Shown piece after piece: positions 34,237 to 43,427 of a stretch of 64,000 nt of DNA. The position numbers and the translations under genes are program-made. How positions within the stretch are numbered: the first letter of the stretch is position 1; each line of letters opens with the position of its first letter. Source of the stretch: Bernardetia sp. ABR2-2B (GTDB lineage: Bacteria; Bacteroidota; Bacteroidia; Cytophagales; Bernardetiaceae); assembly GCF_037126435.1 (NCBI RefSeq), contig NZ_CP147020.1:620001-684000 (forward strand), in the 5' to 3' direction. Under the pieces are notes generated by a model, which had not been told where the DNA came from, ran no database searches, and saw nothing but the letters and a program-made list of their open reading frames with translations.

Positions 34237-36315
34237 CTATTCAGGTATGATGCTTTTTGAGCCTACTTGTATTAGATTAAAATCTGTTACTGTTACTCCC
34301 TCTGTCATCTCTTTATATGCTTCTTCTTTTTGATGAAAAGATGCAAATATGATAGATTGCCCTTCTTTATATGTAGAAAGCTCTCTAATTAAGGCATTTA
34401 CACTTTTATTAGAAGTGTCCTGTTGAATAGGCTCATCAAATATTAATATTTTTGGATGATTGGTATTATATTCCCCTGAGATTTTATATAAAGCACAATA
34501 GAATGCCCACAAAGATCTAATAAAGTCACTACCAGAACTATCAAATTTTAAATTGTAGTTAAAACCTCCCTGTTCTTTTATTACTGGTAATAAAAAACGT
34601 TTATCACTATCTTTTGATATTATTATCGAATTATCAGATTTACTAGTGTATCCAAAACGTTTCAATAATGTAATAAATATCTTTTGGACATCACTTATTT
34701 TAGAATTGTCCTGTGGGCTTAGATTATTTTTAGGTAGTTTACTTTCTTTTACAAGAAGTTCTTTCCATTCAAGAGATAGTGACTCTAGCTCTAAAACTAG
34801 ATCATTAATCTTATCTTTAGTCGAGTAATATAGAGTCAATTTAGACTTTAGAAGTATTTTTTTCTCAAGCATCGCTTCTGAATGAGCTTTATCATTAGCA
34901 GTAAGATCTGATTTAAGTGCTCTTATTTCTTTCCGTAACTCATTCATCTCATTATTAAAACTGTTAGCAAGTCTTTCATTCTGATTTACAGCTCTCTTCT
35001 CATTTTCTATATATACTTGAATCATTTTTAATTGAGACCGTAAGTATTTTATTGTTTCTTCTATACTTAAAGGTTCAATACCAGAGTTATGTACAAATAA
35101 GTTGTCTTTTATGTGTTGTTTACAGTAAGGGCAAGTATCATCTGCTGTATCTAAATCGATATGTCCTCCTAAGCTAACAATTTTCTTTGCATCTTGATTT
35201 TGTCTTAATTCTTCTTCTTTCTCGTTTAATCTAATCTCTGAATTTTTCAAGTTGTTTCTAGATGCTGTAAGCCTCTTTGATAGCATAGACCAAGAAATAT
35301 TTAACTTACTTAAATCTAATTCTTTTTCTGATAGAAGCTTTTCAGTTTTAGTAACATCTACTTTTGGAGTTTTTTTTATATTTTTATCAGTATCCTTATA
35401 TTCTTTATTTAATTTACTAATATATTCATCTAAAGTAATTTTTTCTGATTCATTTCTTTTCTTATTTAGACTGTATAGAAAAAAAGATATAGGTGTTTTA
35501 TCATCTATTATTTCAGGGTCTTTAGTAATTCCTTTAATAGATATATCTGCACTTACAGTAGCATATTTTAAACTACGATATGTACTTTCCCAACGATCCT
35601 TTAAATCTTCTTTTTGTTGTCTTAACTCCTGTTTTTGTCTGCTTTTTTCAAATGTGTCAAGTTTTAACAAAAACTCAATAGCACGACTATCAGCATTTCT
35701 TATCCCATAGTATGGAATTCTTGCTAGGAAGTCACTCCATCCTCCTTTCTGTTCAATTAAAAATGAAGGGAATATTGTTTGTATATAAAGCTTTCTAAGC
35801 TCTCCTGTAGAGTAATATATATCAGGTAAATCCCAACCTAAAAAATCTTCTAATATAGAATAAAAACCTCTTTTTTTATTACTAGCAGCTCCACTATCGT
35901 GTACCCAAGTATCAAAGAAATCAATACCCTTACTGCCATTTGTTATTATTCCACCTTTGAAAACTCTGATTAATTTAGAACTTATTTTACTACTTTTACT
36001 TACTATATATCGTTGAGTGGTAATTATTTTTTTATTATTCTGTATTTCTAAAAAAACTCTGCTCTGAATTATTTTGTTATACTCCCCTTTGGGAAACTCA
36101 ACTTCGTCTTTCAACGCTGACTGCATAGTTTTCTCATTCCTTCCACCTAACAACTCTTCCATTCCAAGACCATAAAGCATAGTTTGGAATACAGTACTCT
36201 TTCCTGATGTATTAGCACCTTTTACAATATTTAAACCATCTTTAAATGACATTTTGGATAAAAAATTACCCTTGTCAGTAGTTATATCAATATGTACATG
36301 GTTTATCTTAAGCAT
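34237..36315 (-). CDS. Rad50/SMC-like ABC ATPase, ABC-3C defence component
   Basis: 692 residues. Walker A GANTSGKST at residues 33-41; long coiled coil in two arms (about 205-385 and 415-540) joined by a zinc-hook-like CPYCKQH near residue 393; a degenerate signature region SSGSDFIRSLWAFY and Walker B ILIFDEPIQQ with Asp627-Glu628, then a D-loop-like segment and a switch His in ASFH. This is the layout of Rad50-like ABC ATPases. With the small middle gene and the nuclease gene upstream it matches an ABC three-component conflict system, in which the ATPase is thought to sense invading nucleic acid. Last gene of the cassette, 11 bases after the middle gene. Confidence 0.85.
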   Translation of the reverse strand: MLKINHVHIDITTDKGNFLSKMSFKDGLNIVKGANTSGKSTVFQTMLYGLGMEELLGGRNEKTMQSALKDEVEFPKGEYNKIIQSRVFLEIQNNKKIITTQRYIVSKSSKISSKLIRVFKGGIITNGSKGIDFFDTWVHDSGAASNKKRGFYSILEDFLGWDLPDIYYSTGELRKLYIQTIFPSFLIEQKGGWSDFLARIPYYGIRNADSRAIEFLLKLDTFEKSRQKQELRQQKEDLKDRWESTYRSLKYATVSADISIKGITKDPEIIDDKTPISFFLYSLNKKRNESEKITLDEYISKLNKEYKDTDKNIKKTPKVDVTKTEKLLSEKELDLSKLNISWSMLSKRLTASRNNLKNSEIRLNEKEEELRQNQDAKKIVSLGGHIDLDTADDTCPYCKQHIKDNLFVHNSGIEPLSIEETIKYLRSQLKMIQVYIENEKRAVNQNERLANSFNNEMNELRKEIRALKSDLTANDKAHSEAMLEKKILLKSKLTLYYSTKDKINDLVLELESLSLEWKELLVKESKLPKNNLSPQDNSKISDVQKIFITLLKRFGYTSKSDNSIIISKDSDKRFLLPVIKEQGGFNYNLKFDSSGSDFIRSLWAFYCALYKISGEYNTNHPKILIFDEPIQQDTSNKSVNALIRELSTYKEGQSIIFASFHQKEEAYKEMTEGVTVTDFNLIQVGSKSIIPE

Positions 36316-36326
36316 AATTAATAATC

Positions 36327-36773
36327 TTATTGCCAGTGTTTAGATATTGTTTTTATTTTACTTTCAGAAATAGATTTTCCTATTTTTTTTAAGAATCTTT
36401 TTTCAGGGTGTAATGCGTCTAAATGATTAATTTGCTCTACAAAACTTTTGCCTTTTACTGTTAGTGAAAAACTTATTCCTTTTCTATCAAAAAGACCTTC
36501 TGCAACCCCAAAGTTTAAAGCTCTAGTTACTGAAGCTTCTAAACTCCAAATACCAGAATCAAGAGTCTCTTCAAATTTAGCCATGTTTTTGCTTGATTTC
36601 AATGCCCAAGCAAATAAATGTAACTTAACCAATGAAGCTTTGTTTTTTATACAACAATAATACAAAATTAACGCAAAATGAGAAATTTTATATAATGGTC
36701 TATAATCAATTGGAATGGGGCTTTTTTTTCTATTGAAGGTAATTTGTATTTTCTTGTTATTCATCTCGATCAA
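36327..36773 (-). CDS. ABC-3C middle component-like protein
   Basis: 148 residues (a second ATG at 36764 would give 145). Residues 24-110 carry YRPLYKISHFALILYYCC, KASLVKLHLFAWALKSS and a winged-helix-like ALNFGVAEGLFDRKGISFSL segment. This pattern and its place between a nuclease and a Rad50-like ATPase match the middle component (MC) of ABC-3C systems, thought to link sensor ATPase and effector. The start overlaps the nuclease gene by 17 bases. Which MC subfamily it belongs to I cannot tell. Confidence 0.7.
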   Translation of the reverse strand: MIEMNNKKIQITFNRKKSPIPIDYRPLYKISHFALILYYCCIKNKASLVKLHLFAWALKSSKNMAKFEETLDSGIWSLEASVTRALNFGVAEGLFDRKGISFSLTVKGKSFVEQINHLDALHPEKRFLKKIGKSISESKIKTISKHWQ

Positions 36774-37698
36774 AGTTTAATGGACAACGTTGTAACCAAT
36801 CAGATATCACATAATTGGCTAAATTCTTTATGGTTATTAACTCATATGTAGAAAACTCTTCTTTCAATCTTTCTTCTACTCTTTCCTTTATATTCTTATA
36901 AGTAAGCTTATGATCTCCATCAGAAGATGCACAGATATCATATATTTCTTTTTCTTCTTGGGCTATAATTTTTTTAAAATTTTCATAATCATCAGAGGTC
37001 AAATCTTGCCAACTATCTATAATTGAGCTTCCTATTAGAAAGTCTTCAATAGAATTGTGAATTATTATATTTAAACGAGGTTCAGGAATTTTTTTCCCTA
37101 ATCGCTTCTTTTGTTTACGTTGTAAATTATTTACTAATGCCCCAGTATCTTTTTGATAAGACAGTATATCCTCATTTAAAGGATCTTTCTTAGGATTTAG
37201 TTTAATTTTTTTATCGATGGAATTTAAATTGATTCTTAGTTCAGGGTGAAGAAAAGCTATATCTTGTGGAGTAACTTTAAAATTCTCATTATCTATTATA
37301 CTCAATTTCCATTTTTTCACCTCTTCCTCTTTTTTTCTACAGTGATTTATTATATCGTTTTTTCTATAACTAGGGGTAACAAAATACCACTCATTTATTT
37401 TCATATTCTCTCCTATCTTCTCCTTGAGGTCTCTTTCGTAACTTTTTAATTTATTTAAGTCAGTTGTAATTTTATCTCTTTGCTTTTTGTAGAGTTCATC
37501 TGATGTATATGATTCATTAGGACAATAACATTGAAATACTTTACCTGAATAAGTAAAGCCTTCTATTCCACTATCTCCAGGTGTTGCAGGCACTGGTACA
37601 TAAGTAGTATTTTGAGTTTGATATTTTTGTATAAAGCAAATCTTACACAGTTCTTCCCAAGTAGCTCCATCAAAATCTCCATAAGTTGTACTAATCAT
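36757..37698 (-). CDS. Mrr-like restriction endonuclease-fold effector of ABC-3C system
   Basis: 313 residues, first gene of the minus-strand cassette. The N-terminal 60 residues hold a restriction-endonuclease fold core: Glu15-Glu16 in WEELCK, Asp42 in PGDSGIEGF and the strand VFQCYCP, where Q56-x-Y58 replaces the usual (E/Q)xK. Variant QxY cores of this kind occur in ABC-3C effectors in my recollection. Residues 70-150 and 230-313 are helical and charged, perhaps for contact with the middle component. It probably cleaves DNA when the ATPase senses infection. The missing Lys makes catalysis uncertain. Confidence 0.7.
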   Translation of the reverse strand: MISTTYGDFDGATWEELCKICFIQKYQTQNTTYVPVPATPGDSGIEGFTYSGKVFQCYCPNESYTSDELYKKQRDKITTDLNKLKSYERDLKEKIGENMKINEWYFVTPSYRKNDIINHCRKKEEEVKKWKLSIIDNENFKVTPQDIAFLHPELRINLNSIDKKIKLNPKKDPLNEDILSYQKDTGALVNNLQRKQKKRLGKKIPEPRLNIIIHNSIEDFLIGSSIIDSWQDLTSDDYENFKKIIAQEEKEIYDICASSDGDHKLTYKNIKERVEERLKEEFSTYELITIKNLANYVISDWLQRCPLNFDRDE

Positions 37699-37737
37699 TA
37701 GAACATATTTTTAATTAAGGGGACAAGCACTCTTTAT

Positions 37738-38925
37738 TTAATCTACCAAATGCTTCACATCATCCAGAATTTTATCTGGAAGAACAGCAGCATAATGGCG
37801 CATAGTAACTACTACACTAGAATGCCCTAATAAACGGCTCACAGTGTCGTAAGGAACTTTTTCAAAATTCAGCAGCCAAGTAGCGAACGAACGCCTAAGC
37901 AAATGGCTACATAAATTAACTCTTGTAATACCTACGAGAGTTGCAATTTCTTTCAAATAAGCATTACGATTTCCTAATGCTTTTATAGGAAGAACGTAAT
38001 TACAATCTTCAAGAATTTGTCTAGCTTCCCTAAATAAAGGAACTTCGACAATATTTCCATTTTTGGATCTTTGCGTACAAATCCAAGTTTGACCGTTTTT
38101 TTCAATCAAATAATTCTTTGGGTTTTTGGCAAATATTCTCAAATCAATATCAGATAATCCGACAGCGCACTGAAAAAGAGCGACTATTTTTTCATCTTCT
38201 AATCTTTGTAAAGGCATTTTCTTTTCTCTTATCTTTTCAATTTCGAAAGGATATAAAAAATTAATATTCCTTTGTGCTTTTTTTGTCTTGATACCTAAAC
38301 GTTTTAGCTTATTTCTATCTAAGTATTCATCATCAAGCGCATTTTCAAAAGCTGTTTTTACTTTCGTAACTTTTTTCTTTGCGTGTAATTCAGAATTTCC
38401 GTTTTGGCGTAAATACAAAAAAAACTTTTTACCTAATACTTTATCAAATTGATTTGCAGGTAAATGTTTTGAACTCTCTTTTTCTAAAAAAACAGACAGA
38501 TTATTATAAATTGTCTTGTATTTTTGAACTGCTTTAGGTTGTATATCACCCAAATCAGCTTCAATTTGTTTTTCTTTCCAAAGATTTTTAAATACTTCTA
38601 ATACGGTAATAGGAGGTTTTGAATTTCCCTTATAAGTGTTTTTGACAAGAAGAGCCGTAGGGGAGCAGCCCAGATTACACAGACGATTAAAACATTCCAT
38701 CAAATCCGTTTGAATTTGTGTAAGTCTATCGTTGTACTGTTTTGCGAATTTGTGGGAACGAACAACAGGATTAACCCATTGTTTCGCAGATTCCAAAACA
38801 ATTCCACTCGCTATATTTTCTCGTTGTCCGTTTATGGAAATTCGAAAGCGAATAGATAACTTGCCGTTTTTTAGTTTTTGAGCAAAAAGTGAAATATACA
38901 ACTGGTTGAATTTTTTATAAATCAT
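37738..38925 (-). CDS. tyrosine integrase, Bacteroidota type
   Basis: 395 residues: N-terminal arm-binding domain (1-95), SAM-like core-binding domain (100-210) and catalytic domain (215-395). Catalytic residues seen: His341 and Arg344 in HLLRR, His368 in LGHSS and nucleophile Tyr378 in MRHYA. At the first Arg position the sequence is AVGLSDIDL, so Ser258 stands where most family members have Arg, as in the CTnDOT integrase IntDOT. It integrates and excises the prophage at the adjacent tRNA-Arg. It is transcribed away from the tRNA cluster toward the phage, alone, with an inverted repeat just upstream of its start. Confidence 0.92.
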   Translation of the reverse strand: MIYKKFNQLYISLFAQKLKNGKLSIRFRISINGQRENIASGIVLESAKQWVNPVVRSHKFAKQYNDRLTQIQTDLMECFNRLCNLGCSPTALLVKNTYKGNSKPPITVLEVFKNLWKEKQIEADLGDIQPKAVQKYKTIYNNLSVFLEKESSKHLPANQFDKVLGKKFFLYLRQNGNSELHAKKKVTKVKTAFENALDDEYLDRNKLKRLGIKTKKAQRNINFLYPFEIEKIREKKMPLQRLEDEKIVALFQCAVGLSDIDLRIFAKNPKNYLIEKNGQTWICTQRSKNGNIVEVPLFREARQILEDCNYVLPIKALGNRNAYLKEIATLVGITRVNLCSHLLRRSFATWLLNFEKVPYDTVSRLLGHSSVVVTMRHYAAVLPDKILDDVKHLVD

Positions 38926-38931
38926 TTTACC

Positions 38932-38972
38932 ATTTTGAAAGATTGAACAATTATTAAATTGTCTTTCAAAAT
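38932..38972. repeat. inverted repeat upstream of integrase
   Basis: ATTTTGAAAG (38932-38941) and CTTTCAAAAT (38963-38972) are perfect complements, with ACAATT/AATTGT pairing inside. Seven bases from the integrase start on its upstream side, it could be an arm-type binding site, an operator or an attenuator. Confidence 0.6.
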
Positions 38973-39158
38973 CTGAAAATGACTTGAGCCTTAGTTAAAT
39001 TAGAGATACCTTACTGGATTTAAGATAACTAGAGTGATACTAATTAAAGCATATAAGGGATAGCTTTAATGAAAATACTCTTTAAATAAGTTTTCAATGC
39101 TGCAATACATCATCTTTTCTTTTAAAATGCTCTTTTTCCTTTTGAAAAAGTAGCTTAG

Positions 39159-39232
39159 TGATTCCTTCAGGACTCGAACCTGAAACCTACTCCTTAGAAG
39201 GGAGTTGCTCTATCCAGTTGAGCTAAGGAACC
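39159..39232 (-). tRNA. tRNA-Arg (anticodon TCT), likely phage attachment gene
   Basis: Read on the minus strand: acceptor GGTTCCT pairs with AGGAATC, D-arm and T-arm (GGTTCGAGTCC) are standard, anticodon stem ACTCC/GGAGT encloses CTTCTAA with anticodon TCT. The 3' end points to the prophage, 234 bases from the integrase start. The 3' half is the probable att core; a duplicate should lie at the left prophage end outside the window. Confidence 0.93.
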
Positions 39233-39316
39233 TTCCTTTTGATTTGAATAAAAATCAAAAAAAAATTGCTAGATAAAAAGTAAAATTTTTACGACTAACA
39301 ATTTTTTTTAATTTTG

Positions 39317-39391
39317 TCGGGATAGCAGGATTCGAACCTGCGACCTCCTCGTCCCAAACGAGGCGCGATGACCGGACTACGCTACATCCCG
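39317..39391 (-). tRNA. tRNA-Pro (anticodon TGG)
   Basis: Acceptor CGGGAT/ATCCCG, anticodon stem CCTCG/CGAGG with loop TTTGGGA and anticodon TGG, T-loop GGTTCGAATCC. Second of three tRNA genes on the minus strand with short spacers. Confidence 0.93.
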
Positions 39392-39551
39392 ATTTCAATT
39401 GAATCGACATGGAGAATTATTTAACTAACTCTCTTTGAGTTTCATATTTGAGAATACAAAGGTAACTTATTTTTTTTATTAAAACAAATAAATTTGCATA
39501 TTTTTTCTCTTTTTTTTTAAAAAAAGAATATTTTTATAAAAAATATTCTAG

Positions 39552-39638
39552 TAGAGAGGAAGGGATTCGAACCCCCGGTACCGTTACCAGTACAACACCT
39601 TAGCAAGGTGCCGCTTTAGACCACTCAGCCACCTCTCT
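39552..39638 (-). tRNA. tRNA-Ser (anticodon GCT)
   Basis: Acceptor AGAGAGG/CCTCTCT, long variable arm (GTACTGGTAACGGTAC, class II tRNA) and anticodon stem GCACC/GGTGT with loop TTGCTAA, anticodon GCT. First gene of the minus-strand tRNA cluster. Confidence 0.93.
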
Positions 39639-40248
39639 ATTTTTTTTGATAACTTTTGTTTCGTTATCTGAATGCAAAACTACAAACAATTTATTTTAGT
39701 TCAAAACTAAATATAAAATTTATTCAAACTATTTTTCAGTTATAGATTTCACTTTTTAACCTTCAAATTCTCACAAGCCATTTTCTATAAAAATAGCATC
39801 GTTTTTCCCTTTTGGTGATGCAAAGTAAGTAACTATTTTTGATATACACAAGAAAGAATTATCATTTTTGGTAAAAAAAAGCTTTTTTTTATCTCTCATA
39901 ATTTAGGATAACTTATAAACAATTAGTTATCAATTTGTTACGTACTTGAAGCAAATCATAATTTTTTCTATTTTATTTTAAGATATTTAGCTCTTTAGCT
40001 GAAAGGTCATATCCACACTCAAAAATAGCTTTTGAAACGACTAAAAAAAATAAAATTTATAGGATACTTACTAGAGGTTCAATTAAAGAAATAGTGTAAT
40101 AATCATAAACTATTAGGTTGTTGAGAATAAATTTTGATAGATTATACCGTATCATAAAATGGTTATGTATATTTGTACTTGAATAACAAAGTTAAATAGT
40201 AAATTATTAGGCCAATTTTCAAGTTCCTTTTCTCAAAAAAGATTTTTT
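39639..40248. other. non-coding, AT-rich gap
   Basis: No gene, repeat or RNA is evident in this 610-base stretch. The left part should hold the promoter of the minus-strand tRNA cluster. TATATTTG at 40168-40175, a -7 box match 73 bases before the dioxygenase gene, is the only promoter-like element and lacks a good -33 partner. Confidence 0.5.
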
Positions 40249-41268
40249 ATGCAAACTATAAAAGATAACTCAATAGATAATTTTTATCAATCTCCAGCTC
40301 CTCACGGTGGGACTTTTGAAGTTCCTGTGGATTATGACGCTCAAAATGATATTTATAATACACTCACAACACCTGCTGCACAAAAAGAATATTATGAAAA
40401 AGAAGGTTACTTAATTATTCGTAACCTAATTCCAGAATCTCTCTGTGATGCAGCCAAAGAGGCATTTGATAAAGAAGTAAAATCATATGAAGGTTATATT
40501 TATAGACAAGCTTCTGCAAATCCAGAGAAACACAAACTGACTGATTATCAATACATGATTAATTCTATTTTGAATATTCAGTCTTTAGATAAAAATAAAT
40601 TTCCAATTTTTAGAAAAAAAGGAATGGAAATTCTGACAAGTGAAGGGTTCAAAACAGCCTTAAATAATTTGATGTCTGATGACCCAAAACTCGTTCAGAG
40701 CATGTATTTTGAAGGAAACCCAGCTACTTGGGCACATCAAGATAGTTATTATTTAGACTCTTCTGAACTTGGTAGAATGGTCGGAACTTGGATAGCGATT
40801 GAAGATATTGCACCAGGGGCAGGTCGTTTTTATGTTTATCCAAAAAGTCATTTAATTGATATGGAAAAAAATGGAGGTGATTTTGATATTGCTTTCAACC
40901 ACGATAAATACAAAAAATTAGTTGTAGATATTATTCATCAGTTTAAATTGGAGTGTAGCGCACCAGTTTTGAGAAAAGGCGATGTTCTTTTTTGGCATGG
41001 AAAAACAATTCATGGAAGTCTTGCCACTACTCAGCCAGAACATTCTCGTTCCTCTTTTACAGGACATTATATTCCTACTTCTACGGAATTTTTACAATAT
41101 CAATCTCGTATTAAAAAGTTGAATCTCAAAAAAGTAAATGGGATTGATGTAAACTTCCCAAAAGACCAAAATGAAAGCCTCAATCGTTTGATTTTGAATG
41201 TAGAAACCACATTTCCTACTGCTTTTCAGATGGCAAAAAAATTAGCTATTAAGTTAGTTACTAAGTAA
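40249..41268 (+). CDS. phytanoyl-CoA dioxygenase (PhyH) family protein
   Basis: 339 residues. Fe(II) ligands of a 2-oxoglutarate oxygenase are visible: His163-x-Asp165 in WAHQDSYY and distal His255 in WHGKTIHGS, followed by HSRSSFTGHYIP, whose Arg would bind 2-oxoglutarate. N-terminal EYYEKEGYLIIRNLIPESLC is the usual PhyH opening. It hydroxylates a small molecule, not identifiable from sequence. The carbamoyltransferase gene follows 119 bases downstream on the same strand, so both may act on one natural product or glycan. Confidence 0.85.
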   Translation: MQTIKDNSIDNFYQSPAPHGGTFEVPVDYDAQNDIYNTLTTPAAQKEYYEKEGYLIIRNLIPESLCDAAKEAFDKEVKSYEGYIYRQASANPEKHKLTDYQYMINSILNIQSLDKNKFPIFRKKGMEILTSEGFKTALNNLMSDDPKLVQSMYFEGNPATWAHQDSYYLDSSELGRMVGTWIAIEDIAPGAGRFYVYPKSHLIDMEKNGGDFDIAFNHDKYKKLVVDIIHQFKLECSAPVLRKGDVLFWHGKTIHGSLATTQPEHSRSSFTGHYIPTSTEFLQYQSRIKKLNLKKVNGIDVNFPKDQNESLNRLILNVETTFPTAFQMAKKLAIKLVTK

Positions 41269-41387
41269 TGCTTTATCGATAAAGAACACACATTAAATGT
41301 CTAAGTTTTTCTAATTGTTTTGATTAATTTTGAAGTGATTATTTAACCTTAGACTTTTTTCTATTCACTAACTATTCAATTCAACAC

Positions 41388-43139
41388 ATGTATATTTTAG
41401 GTCTTAATGCTTATCATGGCGATTCTTCTGCTTGTATTCTCAAAGATGGAAAATTAATTGCTGCAACAGAAGAAGAACGTATCAGACGCATTAAACACTG
41501 GGCAGGATTTCCGACAGAAGCCATTAAATTTTGTTTGAAGGAAGCCAATATTTCTATTGAAGAGGTAGATTATATTACTATTTCTCGTAATCCTTCATCC
41601 AATTTGTATAAAAAAATTATTTTTGCTGCCAGTAAAATGATTAGTTATGATGCAATAAAAAGCCGTCTTCAAAACTCTAAAAAAATAGGTGGAGTAAAAC
41701 AAGAATTAGCAAAGGCATTTAAAATAGATGAGAAAAAAATAAAGGCAGAAGTAAGAAATATAGAACATCACCGTAGTCATTTGGCAAGTGCTTTTTTTCC
41801 TTCAGATTTTCAAGAAGCTGCTTTGCTTTCTATTGATGCTTTTGGAGATTTTACTTCTACCATGACAGGAACAGGTAAAGGCAACCAAATTACTGTTCTT
41901 GATCAAGTTAATTATCCACATTCGATAGGCGAATTTTATACTACACTTACTCGTTATTTGGGTTTTCCTAAATATGGTGATGAATATAAAGTGATGGGAC
42001 TTGCTCCTTATGGAGACCCTGTTTATTTAGAGCAATTTAGAGATATAATAAAATTCAAATCAAATGGACTTTTTGAGCTTAATTTGGATTATTTTAGGCA
42101 CGATAAAGACGGAGTTACGATGTCTTGGGAAGGAGGAGAACCTCATGTAGATACACCTATTTCACCGCTTTTAGAAGAAAAGTTTGGAAAAATGCGTACT
42201 AAAGACGAGCCTCTTACGCAACACCATATCAATTTAGCCACTTCTATTCAGCGTATTACAGAAGAAACGATTTTTCATATTCTGAATCATCTGCACAAAA
42301 AAACAGGTTTGGATAATTTGTGTGTAGCTGGTGGCGTGGCTCAAAATTCAGTAGCAAACGGAAAAATTTTAGAAAACACTCCATTTAAAAAAGTCTATGT
42401 TCCAAGTGCAGGACATGATGCAGGAACAGCTTTGGGTTCAGCTTTATATTTATATAATCATGAACTAAAAAAACCTAGAATAGAACCAATTTGGGATGCC
42501 TATACAGGGAGTAATTATTCAGATGCAGAAATAGAAACAATCTTGAAACATGAAAAAGCTACGAAAGAAATAGCAAAAGATATTCAGTATTCAGTTTTGA
42601 GTGATGAAGAATTATACAAAACAGTTACAGATGCTATTCTTGATGCTGGTGTAATTGGTTGGTTTCAAGGAAGCGCAGAATTTGGCCCTAGAGCATTGGG
42701 TAACCGTTCAATTTTAGTCGATCCACGTCGTGAAGATGCTAAAGAATTATTGAATGAAAAAATAAAACGAAGAGAGAGTTTCCGTCCTTTTGCTCCTTCT
42801 ATTTTGGAAGAGCATGTAGAAGAATATTTTGAAGGTGCTGATAAAGTTCCGTTTATGGAAAAAGTCTATCCTATTAAAAAGGAAAAGCATGAAATAATTC
42901 CTGCTGTTACTCATGTTGATGGAACAGGTCGTTTGCAGACAGTAAGTGCATCTACAAATCCACGTTATCACAAACTCATTGATACTTTTAGAGAACAAAC
43001 AGGCGTTCCAGTTCTTTTGAATACTTCTTTTAATGAAAATGAACCCATTGTAAATACGCCACAGGAAGCATTAGATTGTTTTTTACGTACCAAAATGGAT
43101 ATTTTAGTTTTGGGGAATATTGTTGTTAGAAGAAAGTAG
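41388..43139 (+). CDS. carbamoyltransferase, NodU/CmcH family
   Basis: 583 residues, full length for the family. N-terminal YrdC/Kae1-like domain starts MYILGLNAYHGDSSACIL with the metal-binding HHRSH (EHHRSHLASAFF, about residue 126) and GGVAQNSVANGK; the C-terminal domain has QGSAEFGPRALGNRSIL and FRPFAPSI. It transfers a carbamoyl group from carbamoyl phosphate to a hydroxyl of an antibiotic, sugar or lipid. Paired with the PhyH gene, it suggests hydroxylation followed by O-carbamoylation, an inference. The REP-like hairpin at 43139 abuts its stop codon. Confidence 0.88.
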   Translation: MYILGLNAYHGDSSACILKDGKLIAATEEERIRRIKHWAGFPTEAIKFCLKEANISIEEVDYITISRNPSSNLYKKIIFAASKMISYDAIKSRLQNSKKIGGVKQELAKAFKIDEKKIKAEVRNIEHHRSHLASAFFPSDFQEAALLSIDAFGDFTSTMTGTGKGNQITVLDQVNYPHSIGEFYTTLTRYLGFPKYGDEYKVMGLAPYGDPVYLEQFRDIIKFKSNGLFELNLDYFRHDKDGVTMSWEGGEPHVDTPISPLLEEKFGKMRTKDEPLTQHHINLATSIQRITEETIFHILNHLHKKTGLDNLCVAGGVAQNSVANGKILENTPFKKVYVPSAGHDAGTALGSALYLYNHELKKPRIEPIWDAYTGSNYSDAEIETILKHEKATKEIAKDIQYSVLSDEELYKTVTDAILDAGVIGWFQGSAEFGPRALGNRSILVDPRREDAKELLNEKIKRRESFRPFAPSILEEHVEEYFEGADKVPFMEKVYPIKKEKHEIIPAVTHVDGTGRLQTVSASTNPRYHKLIDTFREQTGVPVLLNTSFNENEPIVNTPQEALDCFLRTKMDILVLGNIVVRRK

Positions 43140-43160
43140 GTGTCGCTTTGCTAAAACACC
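43139..43160. repeat. REP-like hairpin, copy 1
   Basis: GGTGT-CGCTTTGCTAAA-ACACC. The related copies at 47861 and 56885 share GTCGCTNNNCTAAAACA. It lies at the stop of the carbamoyltransferase gene. Confidence 0.6.
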
Positions 43161-43427
43161 AACAACGGCATCAATAATAGTGTGATAAAATTTATAGAAT
43201 CCTTTATGAACTAAGAAAAAGTAGTTCGTAAAGGATTTTCTCTTAAAACTCCTCAACTTTGAAAACTAACATTGGCTACTTTGTGTTAGCATGTTTTTAT
43301 ACTTTGATAATCCCTACAAGAGTTTTATAGCTGTCTTGGAGGTAGAAATTAAATACATTGACATTTTTAATTTTGTAATTGATTGATAATCATAGTTTTT
43401 AATTCGTAATTGTTCCTTATATATACT

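Larger units (their letters stand above)
1..39158. mobile_element. prophage, left end outside window
   Basis: Nearly all tailed-phage functions are recognisable in order: head protease, major capsid protein, terminase, portal, endolysin, tape measure, distal tail proteins and a tyrosine integrase. The integrase sits beside the 3' end of a tRNA-Arg gene, which is the usual arrangement for a right-hand attachment site. No tail sheath is recognisable, so a siphovirus-like particle is inferred. The left attachment site, the repressor and most replication genes must lie upstream of the window. Late genes are all on the plus strand; the defence cassette and integrase at the right end are on the minus strand. 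Confidence 0.9.

Noticed and set aside
35252-35710. Plus-strand 152-codon ORF opposite the ABC ATPase
   Set aside because: It is antisense to the well-supported ATPase coding sequence, and its Phe/Ser-rich composition is typical of a shadow of Lys/Glu-rich coiled coil.
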